Shown: positions 37,391 through 44,678 of the stretch, piece after piece
Position numbering within the stretch: position 1 is the first letter of the stretch
How the letters are laid out: every line of letters begins with the position of its first letter
DNA from: Acidobacteriota bacterium
GTDB taxonomy: Bacteria > Acidobacteriota > Blastocatellia > Pyrinomonadales > Pyrinomonadaceae
Length of the DNA: 64,000 bases
Direction: 5' to 3'
NCBI GenBank assembly: GCA_003697135.1
Contig: RFGC01000005.1
Location: 52,531 to 116,530, forward strand
Made by a program: the position numbers and the translations under genes
The notes under the pieces: generated by a model
Database searches by the model: none
Told to the model about the DNA's origin: nothing
Seen by the model: the letters and a program-made list of their open reading frames with translations, nothing else

Positions 37391-38096
37391 AGCGATGGAA
37401 AAAGTTCTTAAGTTCAAGCAAATCCCGATATTTCCGCTTCCTGTGGTTTTGTTTCCCAACGAGATACTGCCTCTTCACATTTTTGAGCCGCGCTATAGAA
37501 AGATGGTTAAGGATATACAGTTCAGGACGAACAATCTTTTTGGGATTTCGTATCTTTCGCCCGAAACAGTAATTTCGCCGAGTGAACCAATTCCCATGGT
37601 AGGCACTATCGGATGCGTTGCGGAAATGCGAGAGATTCAAATGCTTCCCGATGGTCGTTCAAACATTCTAACAATCGGTGTTGTCCGTTACCGCATAGAA
37701 GAATACGTTAAGAGTGATGAACCTTATCTAGTGGCTTCGGTTAGCTATTTTCAAGACGATGAAGAAGACACAGAGCTTTTAAGGCCAATTGCCGATGAAG
37801 TGTTTGAGCTTTTCATAAAGATTGCGAAAATGGCCCACGAATTCTCTCAAGAGAAAGGCGAGTTGCCCGATCTTCCACAAACTGAACCGCAGACGCTTTC
37901 TTTTTTAATCGGAGCCGCATTCAATTTGCCCGCTGAAGAGAAATATGAGCTACTGAAACTGCGTTCAACATTTGAGAGACTTCAAAGACTGCGTGAAAAA
38001 TTAAAAGAAATAGTCAAAAGGGTAAAGTCGGCTACTAAAATCGTGAAAATAGCACAAACAAATGGACATGGACAGAGAAAAATAGACATGGAATAA
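37383..38096 (+). CDS. LON N-terminal-domain protein
   Basis: A 237-residue protein consisting of the substrate-binding domain of Lon protease without ATPase or protease parts. The motif is IPIFPLPVVLFPNEILPLHIFEPRYR (about 14-39, with FPLPVVLFP the family mark), and the rest of the domain has GTIGCVAEMREIQMLPDGR. The last 40 residues are basic and coiled. Stand-alone forms of this domain are widespread with unknown role. It overlaps the Mre11-like gene by 8 bases, implying coupled translation. Confidence 0.88.
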   Translation: MSEAMEKVLKFKQIPIFPLPVVLFPNEILPLHIFEPRYRKMVKDIQFRTNNLFGISYLSPETVISPSEPIPMVGTIGCVAEMREIQMLPDGRSNILTIGVVRYRIEEYVKSDEPYLVASVSYFQDDEEDTELLRPIADEVFELFIKIAKMAHEFSQEKGELPDLPQTEPQTLSFLIGAAFNLPAEEKYELLKLRSTFERLQRLREKLKEIVKRVKSATKIVKIAQTNGHGQRKIDME

Positions 38097-38205
38097 ACTG
38101 CCACTGAGATTTTCTTTAAGATAAACACCGAGGAAGCACGTATTTTGAGAATTCAGCACAAAGGCTGGAAGAGAGCACAAGAAGTGCAAAGGTAGGAGGT
38201 AATCA

Positions 38206-38210
38206 GAGGG
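38206..38210 (+). promoter_or_regulatory. Ribosome binding site deciding the bcp start
   Basis: GAGGG, 8 bases before ATG at 38219; the alternative TTG at 38213 is only 2 bases away. Confidence 0.55.
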
Positions 38211-38218
38211 TTTTGGTT

Positions 38219-38674
38219 ATGTTGAGAGAAGGCGATTTTGCTCCTGATTTTACGGCCAAAAACCAAGATGGTAAAGAAATCAAGCTTTCGGATTTTCGGG
38301 GGCGCAAAGTAGTGCTTTATTTTTATCCGAAAGACGATACTCCCGGATGCACCAAAGAAGCTTGTTCTTTCCGTGACGCTTTCGAGGTTTATGCGGAAAA
38401 GGGCATAGTAATCTTGGGAGTTTCAACTGATGATGAGAGGTCGCACAAAAAATTCCGCACAAAATACAACTTGCCTTTTGACTTGATTGCCGATACTGAT
38501 AAATCAATTGTTACCGCCTACGGAGTTTATGTAGAAAAAAGCCTTTACGGCAAAAAATATATGGGCGTCGAGAGAACGACTTTCTTAATCAACGAGGAAG
38601 GCAAGATAGAGAAAATCTTCAAGAAGGTCAAACCAGAAGGACACGCAGAGGAAGTGTTAAGGGAATTCAAATGA
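38219..38674 (+). CDS. bcp: Thioredoxin-dependent peroxiredoxin Bcp
   Basis: Reduces hydrogen peroxide and organic peroxides in the cytoplasm. The 151 residues have the peroxidatic Cys44 in DDTPGCTKEAC and the resolving Cys49 five residues on, the atypical two-cysteine arrangement of Bcp/PrxQ. The rest (FDLIADTDKSIVTAYGVY and RTTFLINEEGKI) is typical. The start is set by GAGGG at 38206-38210. The five-copy 13-bp repeat array begins 24 bases after its stop codon. Confidence 0.94.
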   Translation: MLREGDFAPDFTAKNQDGKEIKLSDFRGRKVVLYFYPKDDTPGCTKEACSFRDAFEVYAEKGIVILGVSTDDERSHKKFRTKYNLPFDLIADTDKSIVTAYGVYVEKSLYGKKYMGVERTTFLINEEGKIEKIFKKVKPEGHAEEVLREFK

Positions 38675-38697
38675 AACCCTGGCTTCATGATTAACAC

Positions 38698-38926
38698 GCG
38701 TCTGATAACGAATAGATTGATGGAGTCTCAACTCAAGTTTGTTTGATGCGCGTCTGATAACGAACGAAGCGACAAAATCTTGAGCTGAAACTGTTTAACA
38801 TGCGTCTGATAACGCATCTGGTTTGATAGGGTGAATTTTCTTGGCTACACGCGTCTGATAACGAAATGAGTTTGTTTCGACCAAAGTCTGCTAGAGCTGA
38901 ATGAATCGAGCTTGCGTCTGATAACG
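38698..38926 (+). repeat. Five spaced copies of a 13-bp repeat
   Basis: GCGTCTGATAACG occurs exactly at 38698-38710, 38750-38762, 38802-38814, 38851-38863 and 38914-38926, all on the plus strand. Start-to-start distances are 52, 52, 49 and 63. The sequences between copies are unlike one another. The array is between the convergent genes bcp and accA. See the findings for what it may be. Confidence 0.9.
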
Positions 38927-39227
38927 TTTAGTTTTTGCTGGTTAGGAGAGTTCGCCTACTGGCATTCGAGCTGGCATTTAAGAAGGTTAAGAAGGTCCAA
39001 AAAATTGTCTTCCAATAAGGCATTGACAGTGATTTTCAAACTTTCAAGGGAGAGGTTTCTTTGTTTGGTGAAACTGAATAGGCTTTCGGCAATTCGTGAA
39101 GTTACTTTTCACTTGTTTTCATCAAGTTTCTCTTCTAGTTTCGTGAGAGTCGGCTATGCTTTCAAAGCGCAACGATAATTTCCCTTGGAGTAAGGCGCGC
39201 GTTATATCTTGTTGTGAGCTTTGTTGA
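38927..39227. other. Intergenic remainder before accA
   Basis: About 300 bases between the repeat array and the accA stop. A frame of 88 codons that opens inside the last repeat has no ribosome site and no recognisable domain, and I do not call it. A TTGACA at about 39023 has no matching -10. Confidence 0.4.
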
Positions 39228-40043
39228 CTACTTTGCTCTAATTTCAAGAAATTCGCCCATCTTTCTAAACTTTTCGTAGCGCTTTTCGAGGAGTTTTTCA
39301 ACAGGGAGTTTCTCAAGTTCTTTGATATGTTTGACGATAGCTTCTTTGAGCTTAAGCATTATTTCATCAGGTTCAGGAGAGACTTTCCACTGCACAGGTT
39401 CAGGAATTATTTCGTCAACAATCCCGAAATTGTATAAATCTGAGGCTGTCAGTTTAAGGCTTTCAGCCGCTTTTGGTGCTAACGATGCGTCTTTCCAAAG
39501 AATAGCGGCACAGCCTTCCGGTGATATAACCGAGTAGATGGCGTTTTCCATCATTATAATCCTATCGCCAACACCGATTGCTAAAGCTCCGCCGGAGCCA
39601 CCTTCACCGATAACCACAATCAGAACCGGCGTCTTAAGGCTTGCCATCTCGCGTAAGTTGTAGGCTATTGCTTCTGCTTGTCCTCTTTCTTCGGCATCAA
39701 TACCTGGATAGGCTCCCGGAGTGTCTATAAAACTTATCACGGGTCTTCCGAATTTTTCAGCAAGCTTCATGACTCTCAGGGCTTTTCGATAGCCTTCTGG
39801 TTTTGGCATTCCGAAATTACGAAATTTCCGAGCTTCCATGTTTCGGCCTTTTTGATGTCCTACAACAACAGTTTCTATTCCTTCAATTGAGGCTATTCCT
39901 GCTACTATTGCCGGATCGTCCGAAAACCTTCTGTCACCATGTATCTCGACAAAATTCTCAAAAATAGCCTCCAAAATGTCCGAAGTATAAGGTCTTTCAG
40001 GGTGCCTGGCAGTCAAAACTCTTTGAAAAGCTTCTGTTGACAT
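39228..40043 (-). CDS. accA: Acetyl-CoA carboxylase carboxyltransferase alpha subunit
   Basis: Transfers the carboxyl group from biotin to acetyl-CoA with AccD. The 271 residues align with the family from [10 protein letters not shown] onward and include [45 protein letters not shown] and [14 protein letters not shown]. The N-terminal helical segment of about 50-60 residues seen in the E. coli protein is absent. An in-frame stop lies just upstream of the ATG, so the short form is real; short AccA proteins exist elsewhere. accD is not in the window. Confidence 0.95.
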   Translation of the reverse strand: MSTEAFQRVLTARHPERPYTSDILEAIFENFVEIHGDRRFSDDPAIVAGIASIEGIETVVVGHQKGRNMEARKFRNFGMPKPEGYRKALRVMKLAEKFGRPVISFIDTPGAYPGIDAEERGQAEAIAYNLREMASLKTPVLIVVIGEGGSGGALAIGVGDRIIMMENAIYSVISPEGCAAILWKDASLAPKAAESLKLTASDLYNFGIVDEIIPEPVQWKVSPEPDEIMLKLKEAIVKHIKELEKLPVEKLLEKRYEKFRKMGEFLEIRAK

Positions 40044-40109
40044 ATAACCAAAATTTTAAGCCCTAAACAATAGAAATTTCCAATCCCTTAGCCAAATTTT
40101 CTTATGCTG

Positions 40110-41066
40110 TTAGTTGCTTACTGATATAGTTTCATGACTTCGAGTCGTATTTTTTCTAGTTGTGATGAAAACACCAGCAAAGATCAGAAATGCACCAAGC
40201 ACCGTCGTTATACTGATACTTTCGCCGAGAAAGATCACCGCCGAAGAAAAGCCGATTAGCGGCTGCAGGTAGATATAGACAGCAACCGAGGAAGGGTCAA
40301 CTTTCGATAAGGCAAAAGCATTCAGGATATAGGGAACGCAAGTAGCGAAGATAGCGATGTAAGCTACCAAAAGCCATATCTTTGTCGGGATTTCTGAGAG
40401 TTCGACCTGGGAAAGTGAGAATAAACCAAGCGGCGTGCATACGAGACTAGCAAAAATGAAAATCCATGTGATCGATTTCATTGCACCTTGGCGCAAGAAA
40501 GTTTGCTTTGAAACAGCAACATAAGTTCCGTATGAAAGCGAATTCAAAACGATGAGAATATCCCCTATCGTTGTTTGAGATGAAAAAGAGGCATTCCTAA
40601 CATCAATCAAAGTCAACACACCAGCAAGTGCGCAGAAAATACCCAAAATCTTTGTTAGACGAAGAGTTTCAATTTTCAAAAATATGCTGATTGCCAATGT
40701 GAAAATAGGAATTGTTGCCGCTAGAAGAGATGTGTTTGAGGCTTTCGTTAATGAAAGTCCGCCTATGAAAAGAAGTTGATTGAAAGTTACACCGAGAAAA
40801 CTGAGAATAAAAAGGTTCAAATAGTCTCTTCGATTATTCAAATGCAGATCGCCGCGAATCCGTTGGAAAATGAACAAAACAACCGCTGTTATGAAGACTC
40901 GAAAGCCAACCAAGGAAACGGCTGGAATTTTTTGCAATACAACTTTTCCTATTACGGGTAAAGTCCCGAAGAGAATTTGAACTGTTATGAGCCAAAGATG
41001 CGGTAGAAACTCGTCAAATGCAACTTTTCGGTTAGATGAGTCTAGAGTTTTGCCTGGACTTTTCAT
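40110..41066 (-). CDS. EamA/DMT-superfamily transporter
   Basis: Inner-membrane permease of 318 residues with about ten hydrophobic helices in two homologous halves, the EamA repeat. Typical phrases are GFRVFITAVVLFIF in the first half and YIYLQPLIGFSSAVIFLGESIS in the second. Substrates of this family range from amino acids to nucleosides and cannot be predicted here. Its ATG overlaps the stop of the upstream CapD-like gene by 4 bases (ATGA), so they form one operon. Confidence 0.88.
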   Translation of the reverse strand: MKSPGKTLDSSNRKVAFDEFLPHLWLITVQILFGTLPVIGKVVLQKIPAVSLVGFRVFITAVVLFIFQRIRGDLHLNNRRDYLNLFILSFLGVTFNQLLFIGGLSLTKASNTSLLAATIPIFTLAISIFLKIETLRLTKILGIFCALAGVLTLIDVRNASFSSQTTIGDILIVLNSLSYGTYVAVSKQTFLRQGAMKSITWIFIFASLVCTPLGLFSLSQVELSEIPTKIWLLVAYIAIFATCVPYILNAFALSKVDPSSVAVYIYLQPLIGFSSAVIFLGESISITTVLGAFLIFAGVFITTRKNTTRSHETISVSN

Positions 41067-43000
41067 CTGGTATTAGGTGCTTGAAAGGCTGGTTCTTGTT
41101 CCTGTTTATTGTGAACCGCAACTCTGGCTTCAGGGAGAAATTCATTAAATAGTGTGCGAATTTTCTCTTCATCGAAGTTTTCAACTGCTTTCGTGAGTTC
41201 TGAGAGCATTTTCTCGACCTTTTCTGTGGGATATTCAGTTATTTTCCCTATGAAAATTTTCGGGTGTTTTGTTTTCAGCAAATTCTCGCTCATTGATTCT
41301 AATTCTTCTGAAAGTTTTTCACCGGGGCGAATTCCTGTAAAGACTATTTCAATATCTTCATAAGGTTCAAGCCCGGAAAGGCGAATCATATCTTCTGCCA
41401 AGTCAAGAATTTTAACGGGTTTTCCCATGTCAAGCACGAAGATTTCACCGCCCTTTCCTAAAGCACTGGCTTGAAGAACTAATTGAGCGGCTTCGGGGAT
41501 CGTCATAAAATACCTTGTCATTCTTGGATCGGTGACAGTTACGGGACCGCCATTTAAGATTTGTTCTCTGAAGATCGGCACGACTGAACCATTCGATCCA
41601 AGCACATTTCCGAATCTGACGGAAATATAGCGTGTTTGGAATTTTTTGCATAGGCTTTGAACAATAATTTCAGCTATGCGCTTTGAAGCTCCCATTACGG
41701 AAACAGGATTCACTGCTTTGTCGGTGGAGATCAAGACAAAACTTTCTGCCTCGTTTTCGCCTGCTATTTCGGCAATTGTTTTTGTAGCAAGTATGTTGTT
41801 TTTAACTGCTTCAACAACGTTTTTCTCCATTAGTGGAACGTGCTTATGAGCCGCCGCATGAAAAATTATCTCAGGCCTGTATTTCTCGAAAATTTTTCTC
41901 ATCTGTCGCTCGTCGCCTACGTCTGCAATTAGGGAAACTATGCTGAAAGAAGAGTCGTTGCGAAGTGAATTTTCAATTTGAAACAATGCGGCCTCTGATC
42001 TTTCCACCAAGATAATTTGCTTTGGGCTAAAGTTCAGGACTTGCCTTGCAAGCTCCGATCCGATTGAGCCACCTGCGCCAGTGATTAGAACAATTTTGCT
42101 GTTCAAGAATTCATGCAGGTTTTCCATGTCGAGTTGGACGGGTTCGCGTTTAAGGAGGTCTTCGATTTGAATATCCCTAATTCGGCTTACATTGACTTTG
42201 CCGGAAACTATCTCGTTGAAACTCGGAAGAATCTGAGCCTTTACTTGAGCATGACGACATATTTCCAAAATTCGCCTTATTTGCTTTCCTTCGCTTTGAT
42301 CTATTGTGATTATTACTTGTTCGATATTTAGCTCGTCAACCAATCTTGGCAGATCACTTGTTGTTCCCAAGATTTTTACACCGCTTACGCTTCCGCCTAC
42401 CTTTTGTCTGTCGTCATCTACAAAGCCCTTGATCAAAATGCCCGAATCAGATTTACCTGAGATTTCTTTGACTAGTGCAGCACCGATTCTACCTGCACCA
42501 ACCAGTAGCGTAGGCTTTGGTTTTATGCGATGCTTTGTTGGGCTGATTTTTTTGTTTTCTGATAGCTCATACAAGAACCTTCTTAGAACTCTTATTGCTA
42601 GTAGTCCTGAAAAAGCTAGTCCTGTATCCATCAGGGTTATAGAAAGCGGAACTTGCCAGCGAGTGAATCCTTCGGGTAGTAGTAGCAAGCGAAATGCGAT
42701 CAAAATAGCACCAGAAACAAAAGCGGCTTTCAAGAAAATTTTGATGTCTTGGAGGCTAATGTAGCGCCAAATAATCGAGTATCCGCCAACGAGAAAAAGC
42801 GATGCAAATTGCACCAACACAACAAAGGGAAGTTGATTTAGAGCATTTTCTAGGTAGTATTCGGGAAGCGAAAAATCAAATCGCAAAAGATATGCAACAA
42901 AGAAGGAAAGACACAAAATTGCGAAATCCAACGCAACCTGCATTGGACGTCGCAAAAACCATAGCTTTTCCTTCAAAAAAATTTTCTTTGGTTTTTTCAT
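41063..43000 (-). CDS. CapD/WbpM-type membrane NDP-sugar epimerase/dehydratase
   Basis: Predicted UDP-N-acetyl-sugar 4,6-dehydratase of surface polysaccharide synthesis, 645 residues. Four membrane helices (about 18-40, 50-72, 80-103, 110-135) lead into a CoA-binding-like Rossmann domain (GAGRIGAALVKE, about 169-180), then the catalytic SDR domain. This opens with ITGAGGSIGSELARQ and has STDKAVNPVSVMGASKR, where Met replaces the usual catalytic Tyr as in WbpM-like enzymes. The frame extends two codons to a TTG; ATG at 43000 is preferred. A TTGACA promoter lies just upstream. A Lys/Pro-rich tail ends the protein. Confidence 0.9.
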   Translation of the reverse strand: MKKPKKIFLKEKLWFLRRPMQVALDFAILCLSFFVAYLLRFDFSLPEYYLENALNQLPFVVLVQFASLFLVGGYSIIWRYISLQDIKIFLKAAFVSGAILIAFRLLLLPEGFTRWQVPLSITLMDTGLAFSGLLAIRVLRRFLYELSENKKISPTKHRIKPKPTLLVGAGRIGAALVKEISGKSDSGILIKGFVDDDRQKVGGSVSGVKILGTTSDLPRLVDELNIEQVIITIDQSEGKQIRRILEICRHAQVKAQILPSFNEIVSGKVNVSRIRDIQIEDLLKREPVQLDMENLHEFLNSKIVLITGAGGSIGSELARQVLNFSPKQIILVERSEAALFQIENSLRNDSSFSIVSLIADVGDERQMRKIFEKYRPEIIFHAAAHKHVPLMEKNVVEAVKNNILATKTIAEIAGENEAESFVLISTDKAVNPVSVMGASKRIAEIIVQSLCKKFQTRYISVRFGNVLGSNGSVVPIFREQILNGGPVTVTDPRMTRYFMTIPEAAQLVLQASALGKGGEIFVLDMGKPVKILDLAEDMIRLSGLEPYEDIEIVFTGIRPGEKLSEELESMSENLLKTKHPKIFIGKITEYPTEKVEKMLSELTKAVENFDEEKIRTLFNEFLPEARVAVHNKQEQEPAFQAPNTR

Positions 43001-43024
43001 CAGCAAAGTCTCGCTTGAAAAGAA

Positions 43025-43052
43025 ATTAAACCTTTACCTTCTTGATTGTCAA
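43025..43052 (-). promoter_or_regulatory. Likely promoter of the CapD-DMT operon
   Basis: On the minus strand TTGACA (43047-43052), a 16-base spacer and TTTAAT (43025-43030), one mismatch from consensus, about 25 bases before the ATG at 43000. Confidence 0.55.
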
Positions 43053-43103
43053 ATCCTACAAGCAGAGACTGCTTTCATGAGCACAAGCCATCAGCTCAAG
43101 TAC

Positions 43104-43149
43104 GCGTCTGATAACGATTAAAGTCTAATCCGATATGCGTCTGATAACG
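43104..43149 (+). repeat. Two copies of the 13-bp repeat
   Basis: Exact GCGTCTGATAACG at 43104-43116 and 43137-43149, 33 bases start to start, plus strand. They lie upstream of the CapD-like operon and next to a hydantoinase-B-like fragment. Confidence 0.9.
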
Positions 43150-43215
43150 ATCCTTGTGGTGGGAAACACATTTTTCTTTCACCGCCCGTTAAATTGTTCG
43201 ACAAGAAAGCTTCCA
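43149..43215 (+). pseudogene. Possible remnant of a hydantoinase-B-like gene
   Basis: Positions 43181-43201 are identical over 21 bases to 45110-45130 inside the hydantoinase-B gene and are read in the same frame, giving PPVKLFD followed by KK where the gene has RGK. In the same frame just upstream the piece reads DPCGGKHI, similar to the DPYSCGGAISHI of the gene, although about 50 intervening residues are absent. It may be a decayed, deleted copy. It is too short to be sure. Confidence 0.45.
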
Positions 43216-43275
43216 TCGAGGGTTCTTCTACTAGGAACTCGAAATGGCAGGTCATTTCTCTACTCTCCCTTTGGG

Positions 43276-44490
43276 TTAGTAGGACAGCAGACCCTCATTC
43301 ACCAAGGGATCGCCAACTTTGAAATACCCTTCCATCCACAGATGGCCGAGTAGCGCGCCATGCTTTACAAATTCTTGCACTTGCTCAATTTCGGCAACAC
43401 GCTTTGCTTGAGTGTAGCCTTGTTCGTTACGCCATAGGACCCACACCTCTTCTGGTCGAAGGGCGTTGACAAAAAACGGCGAATGTGTAGTGACAAGAAG
43501 TTGCGTCTGTTCAGTTGCATTACGGCATTCTTCGGCAAGTTCTGGCAGAAGGCGCGGATGCAAAAAGTTTCCCGGTTCCTCTATACCAATAAATGGTGGC
43601 GGACTCGGATCGTGGAGCAGAACTAAATAAGCCAGCATCTTTAGGGTGCCATCCGACGCAAAGCGCGCCAGCACGGGGTGCGGAAAGGGAGCGTCTTTGA
43701 TCTGTAACAACAGTCTTCCGTCAGGCATGACTTCTGTGAGCACTTTTTCAATTTGGGGGACACGACGACGCAAGATTTCAAAAATCTCTTCTAACCGCTG
43801 CGGATGTTGTTCAGCTAAATACTGGATCACATTAGCCAGATTATCACCGGTACGAGACAAACGTTCCTGTGGCCCAGCTTCAGGTTGACCGCGTGCACTG
43901 TCAGCCGATAGATATGATACATACCAGCCAGTAATAAAGTCGCGCAGTGCCGCCACACGCAGATGTTCTTCAAACTGCCCAAGAGCATTAACCGCAAGAA
44001 GATCAGCACTTTTGAGCGGGATTTCGACACGCCGATCTTTTTCGTCTGGTAACTCTCCGCTGATTGCACGCCCTTTACCTTCGCGATACTCGAGAAAACG
44101 AAACGGCTTACCACGAGAACCTCGCCTCCACTGAAGCCATTCCTCAACAACGATTGGGCTGCCATTTTTCTCATCTACAGCTAGGTGATAAGTGATAAGA
44201 GGATAATCTCCCTCTTTATACTTGATTTCGATGGTGATAGGGCCTTCAGCGTCTTTTGTGCGCAACTCTTTTGCTCGGCCGCGCTTATCCCAAGCACGAC
44301 GTAATCCTAATTCAAAGCATTCTGCCAAAAAGGCAAAAACATCGAAAACTGTTGACTTGCCACTACCATTAGGCCCGAGCAACACAGTAAGAGGTGTTAG
44401 GTCCTTAAACTCTAGCTCCTTTAATGCTCGAAAGTTTTGGACTTTAAGGGATTTAACACGAGGAGGTTGTTGGTTTTGCAAGTTATTCAT
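43276..44490 (-). CDS. Solitary AAA_21/OLD-like ATPase
   Basis: A 404-residue SMC-like ATPase of the RecF/OLD type. Walker A is GPNGSGKST at 39-47, an ABC-like signature region is [14 protein letters not shown] at 279-292, Walker B is [13 protein letters not shown] at 300-312, and the switch His is in TTHSPFF (336). No TOPRIM nuclease domain is fused, and no DUF4276 or RloB-like partner adjoins it, though such ATPases often act with one in defence. Four sampled 60-base lines average about 50% G+C, against 33-40% in two lines from neighbouring genes, and it is rich in Arg with CGN codons. It was probably acquired by transfer. Confidence 0.8.
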   Translation of the reverse strand: MNNLQNQQPPRVKSLKVQNFRALKELEFKDLTPLTVLLGPNGSGKSTVFDVFAFLAECFELGLRRAWDKRGRAKELRTKDAEGPITIEIKYKEGDYPLITYHLAVDEKNGSPIVVEEWLQWRRGSRGKPFRFLEYREGKGRAISGELPDEKDRRVEIPLKSADLLAVNALGQFEEHLRVAALRDFITGWYVSYLSADSARGQPEAGPQERLSRTGDNLANVIQYLAEQHPQRLEEIFEILRRRVPQIEKVLTEVMPDGRLLLQIKDAPFPHPVLARFASDGTLKMLAYLVLLHDPSPPPFIGIEEPGNFLHPRLLPELAEECRNATEQTQLLVTTHSPFFVNALRPEEVWVLWRNEQGYTQAKRVAEIEQVQEFVKHGALLGHLWMEGYFKVGDPLVNEGLLSY

Positions 44491-44613
44491 AGGGAAATTT
44501 TTACTTATTTAATGATAGGAAAGTCTGCTAGAGATGGGAAAAGTTGAATTTTTGAGGAGCGAGCTTTTTCAAAAATGGCTCTTAAAATTTTTCTTTTGAA
44601 ATAGCTTTTTGGC

Positions 44614-44642
44614 TTGGCAAATGAGGTTTTCTTGTATAGAAT
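44614..44642 (+). promoter_or_regulatory. Likely promoter of the hydantoinase-B gene
   Basis: TTGGCA (44614-44619), a 17-base spacer and TAGAAT (44637-44642), each one mismatch from consensus. Transcription would start near 44649, inside the palindrome described next. Confidence 0.5.
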
Positions 44643-44644
44643 TG

Positions 44645-44660
44645 GTTATAAAGTTATAAC
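44645..44660. promoter_or_regulatory. Palindromic operator candidate
   Basis: GTTATAA (44645-44651) and TTATAAC (44654-44660) are perfect inverted arms around a 2-base centre. The site overlaps the predicted transcription start, a position suited to a repressor. No regulator gene is adjacent. Confidence 0.45.
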
Positions 44661-44678
44661 AATATGAGGTAAAGAAAG

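Noticed and set aside
38698..38926. CRISPR array
   Set aside because: The repeat is only 13 bases, gaps vary from 36 to 50, copies also occur singly elsewhere, and no cas gene is present.
38912..39178. 88-codon gene opening inside the repeat (MRLIT...)
   Set aside because: The start lies in the 13-bp repeat; a similar MRLIT start appears at 43135 only because the repeat is the same. No ribosome site or domain.
40043..40110. accA as a truncated pseudogene
   Set aside because: The N-terminal helical segment is missing, but all catalytic motifs are intact and short AccA forms are known.
38884..44534. 14-base match AAAGTCTGCTAGAG at 38883 and about 44520
   Set aside because: Several 14-base pairs are expected by chance in 64 kb, and the flanks differ.
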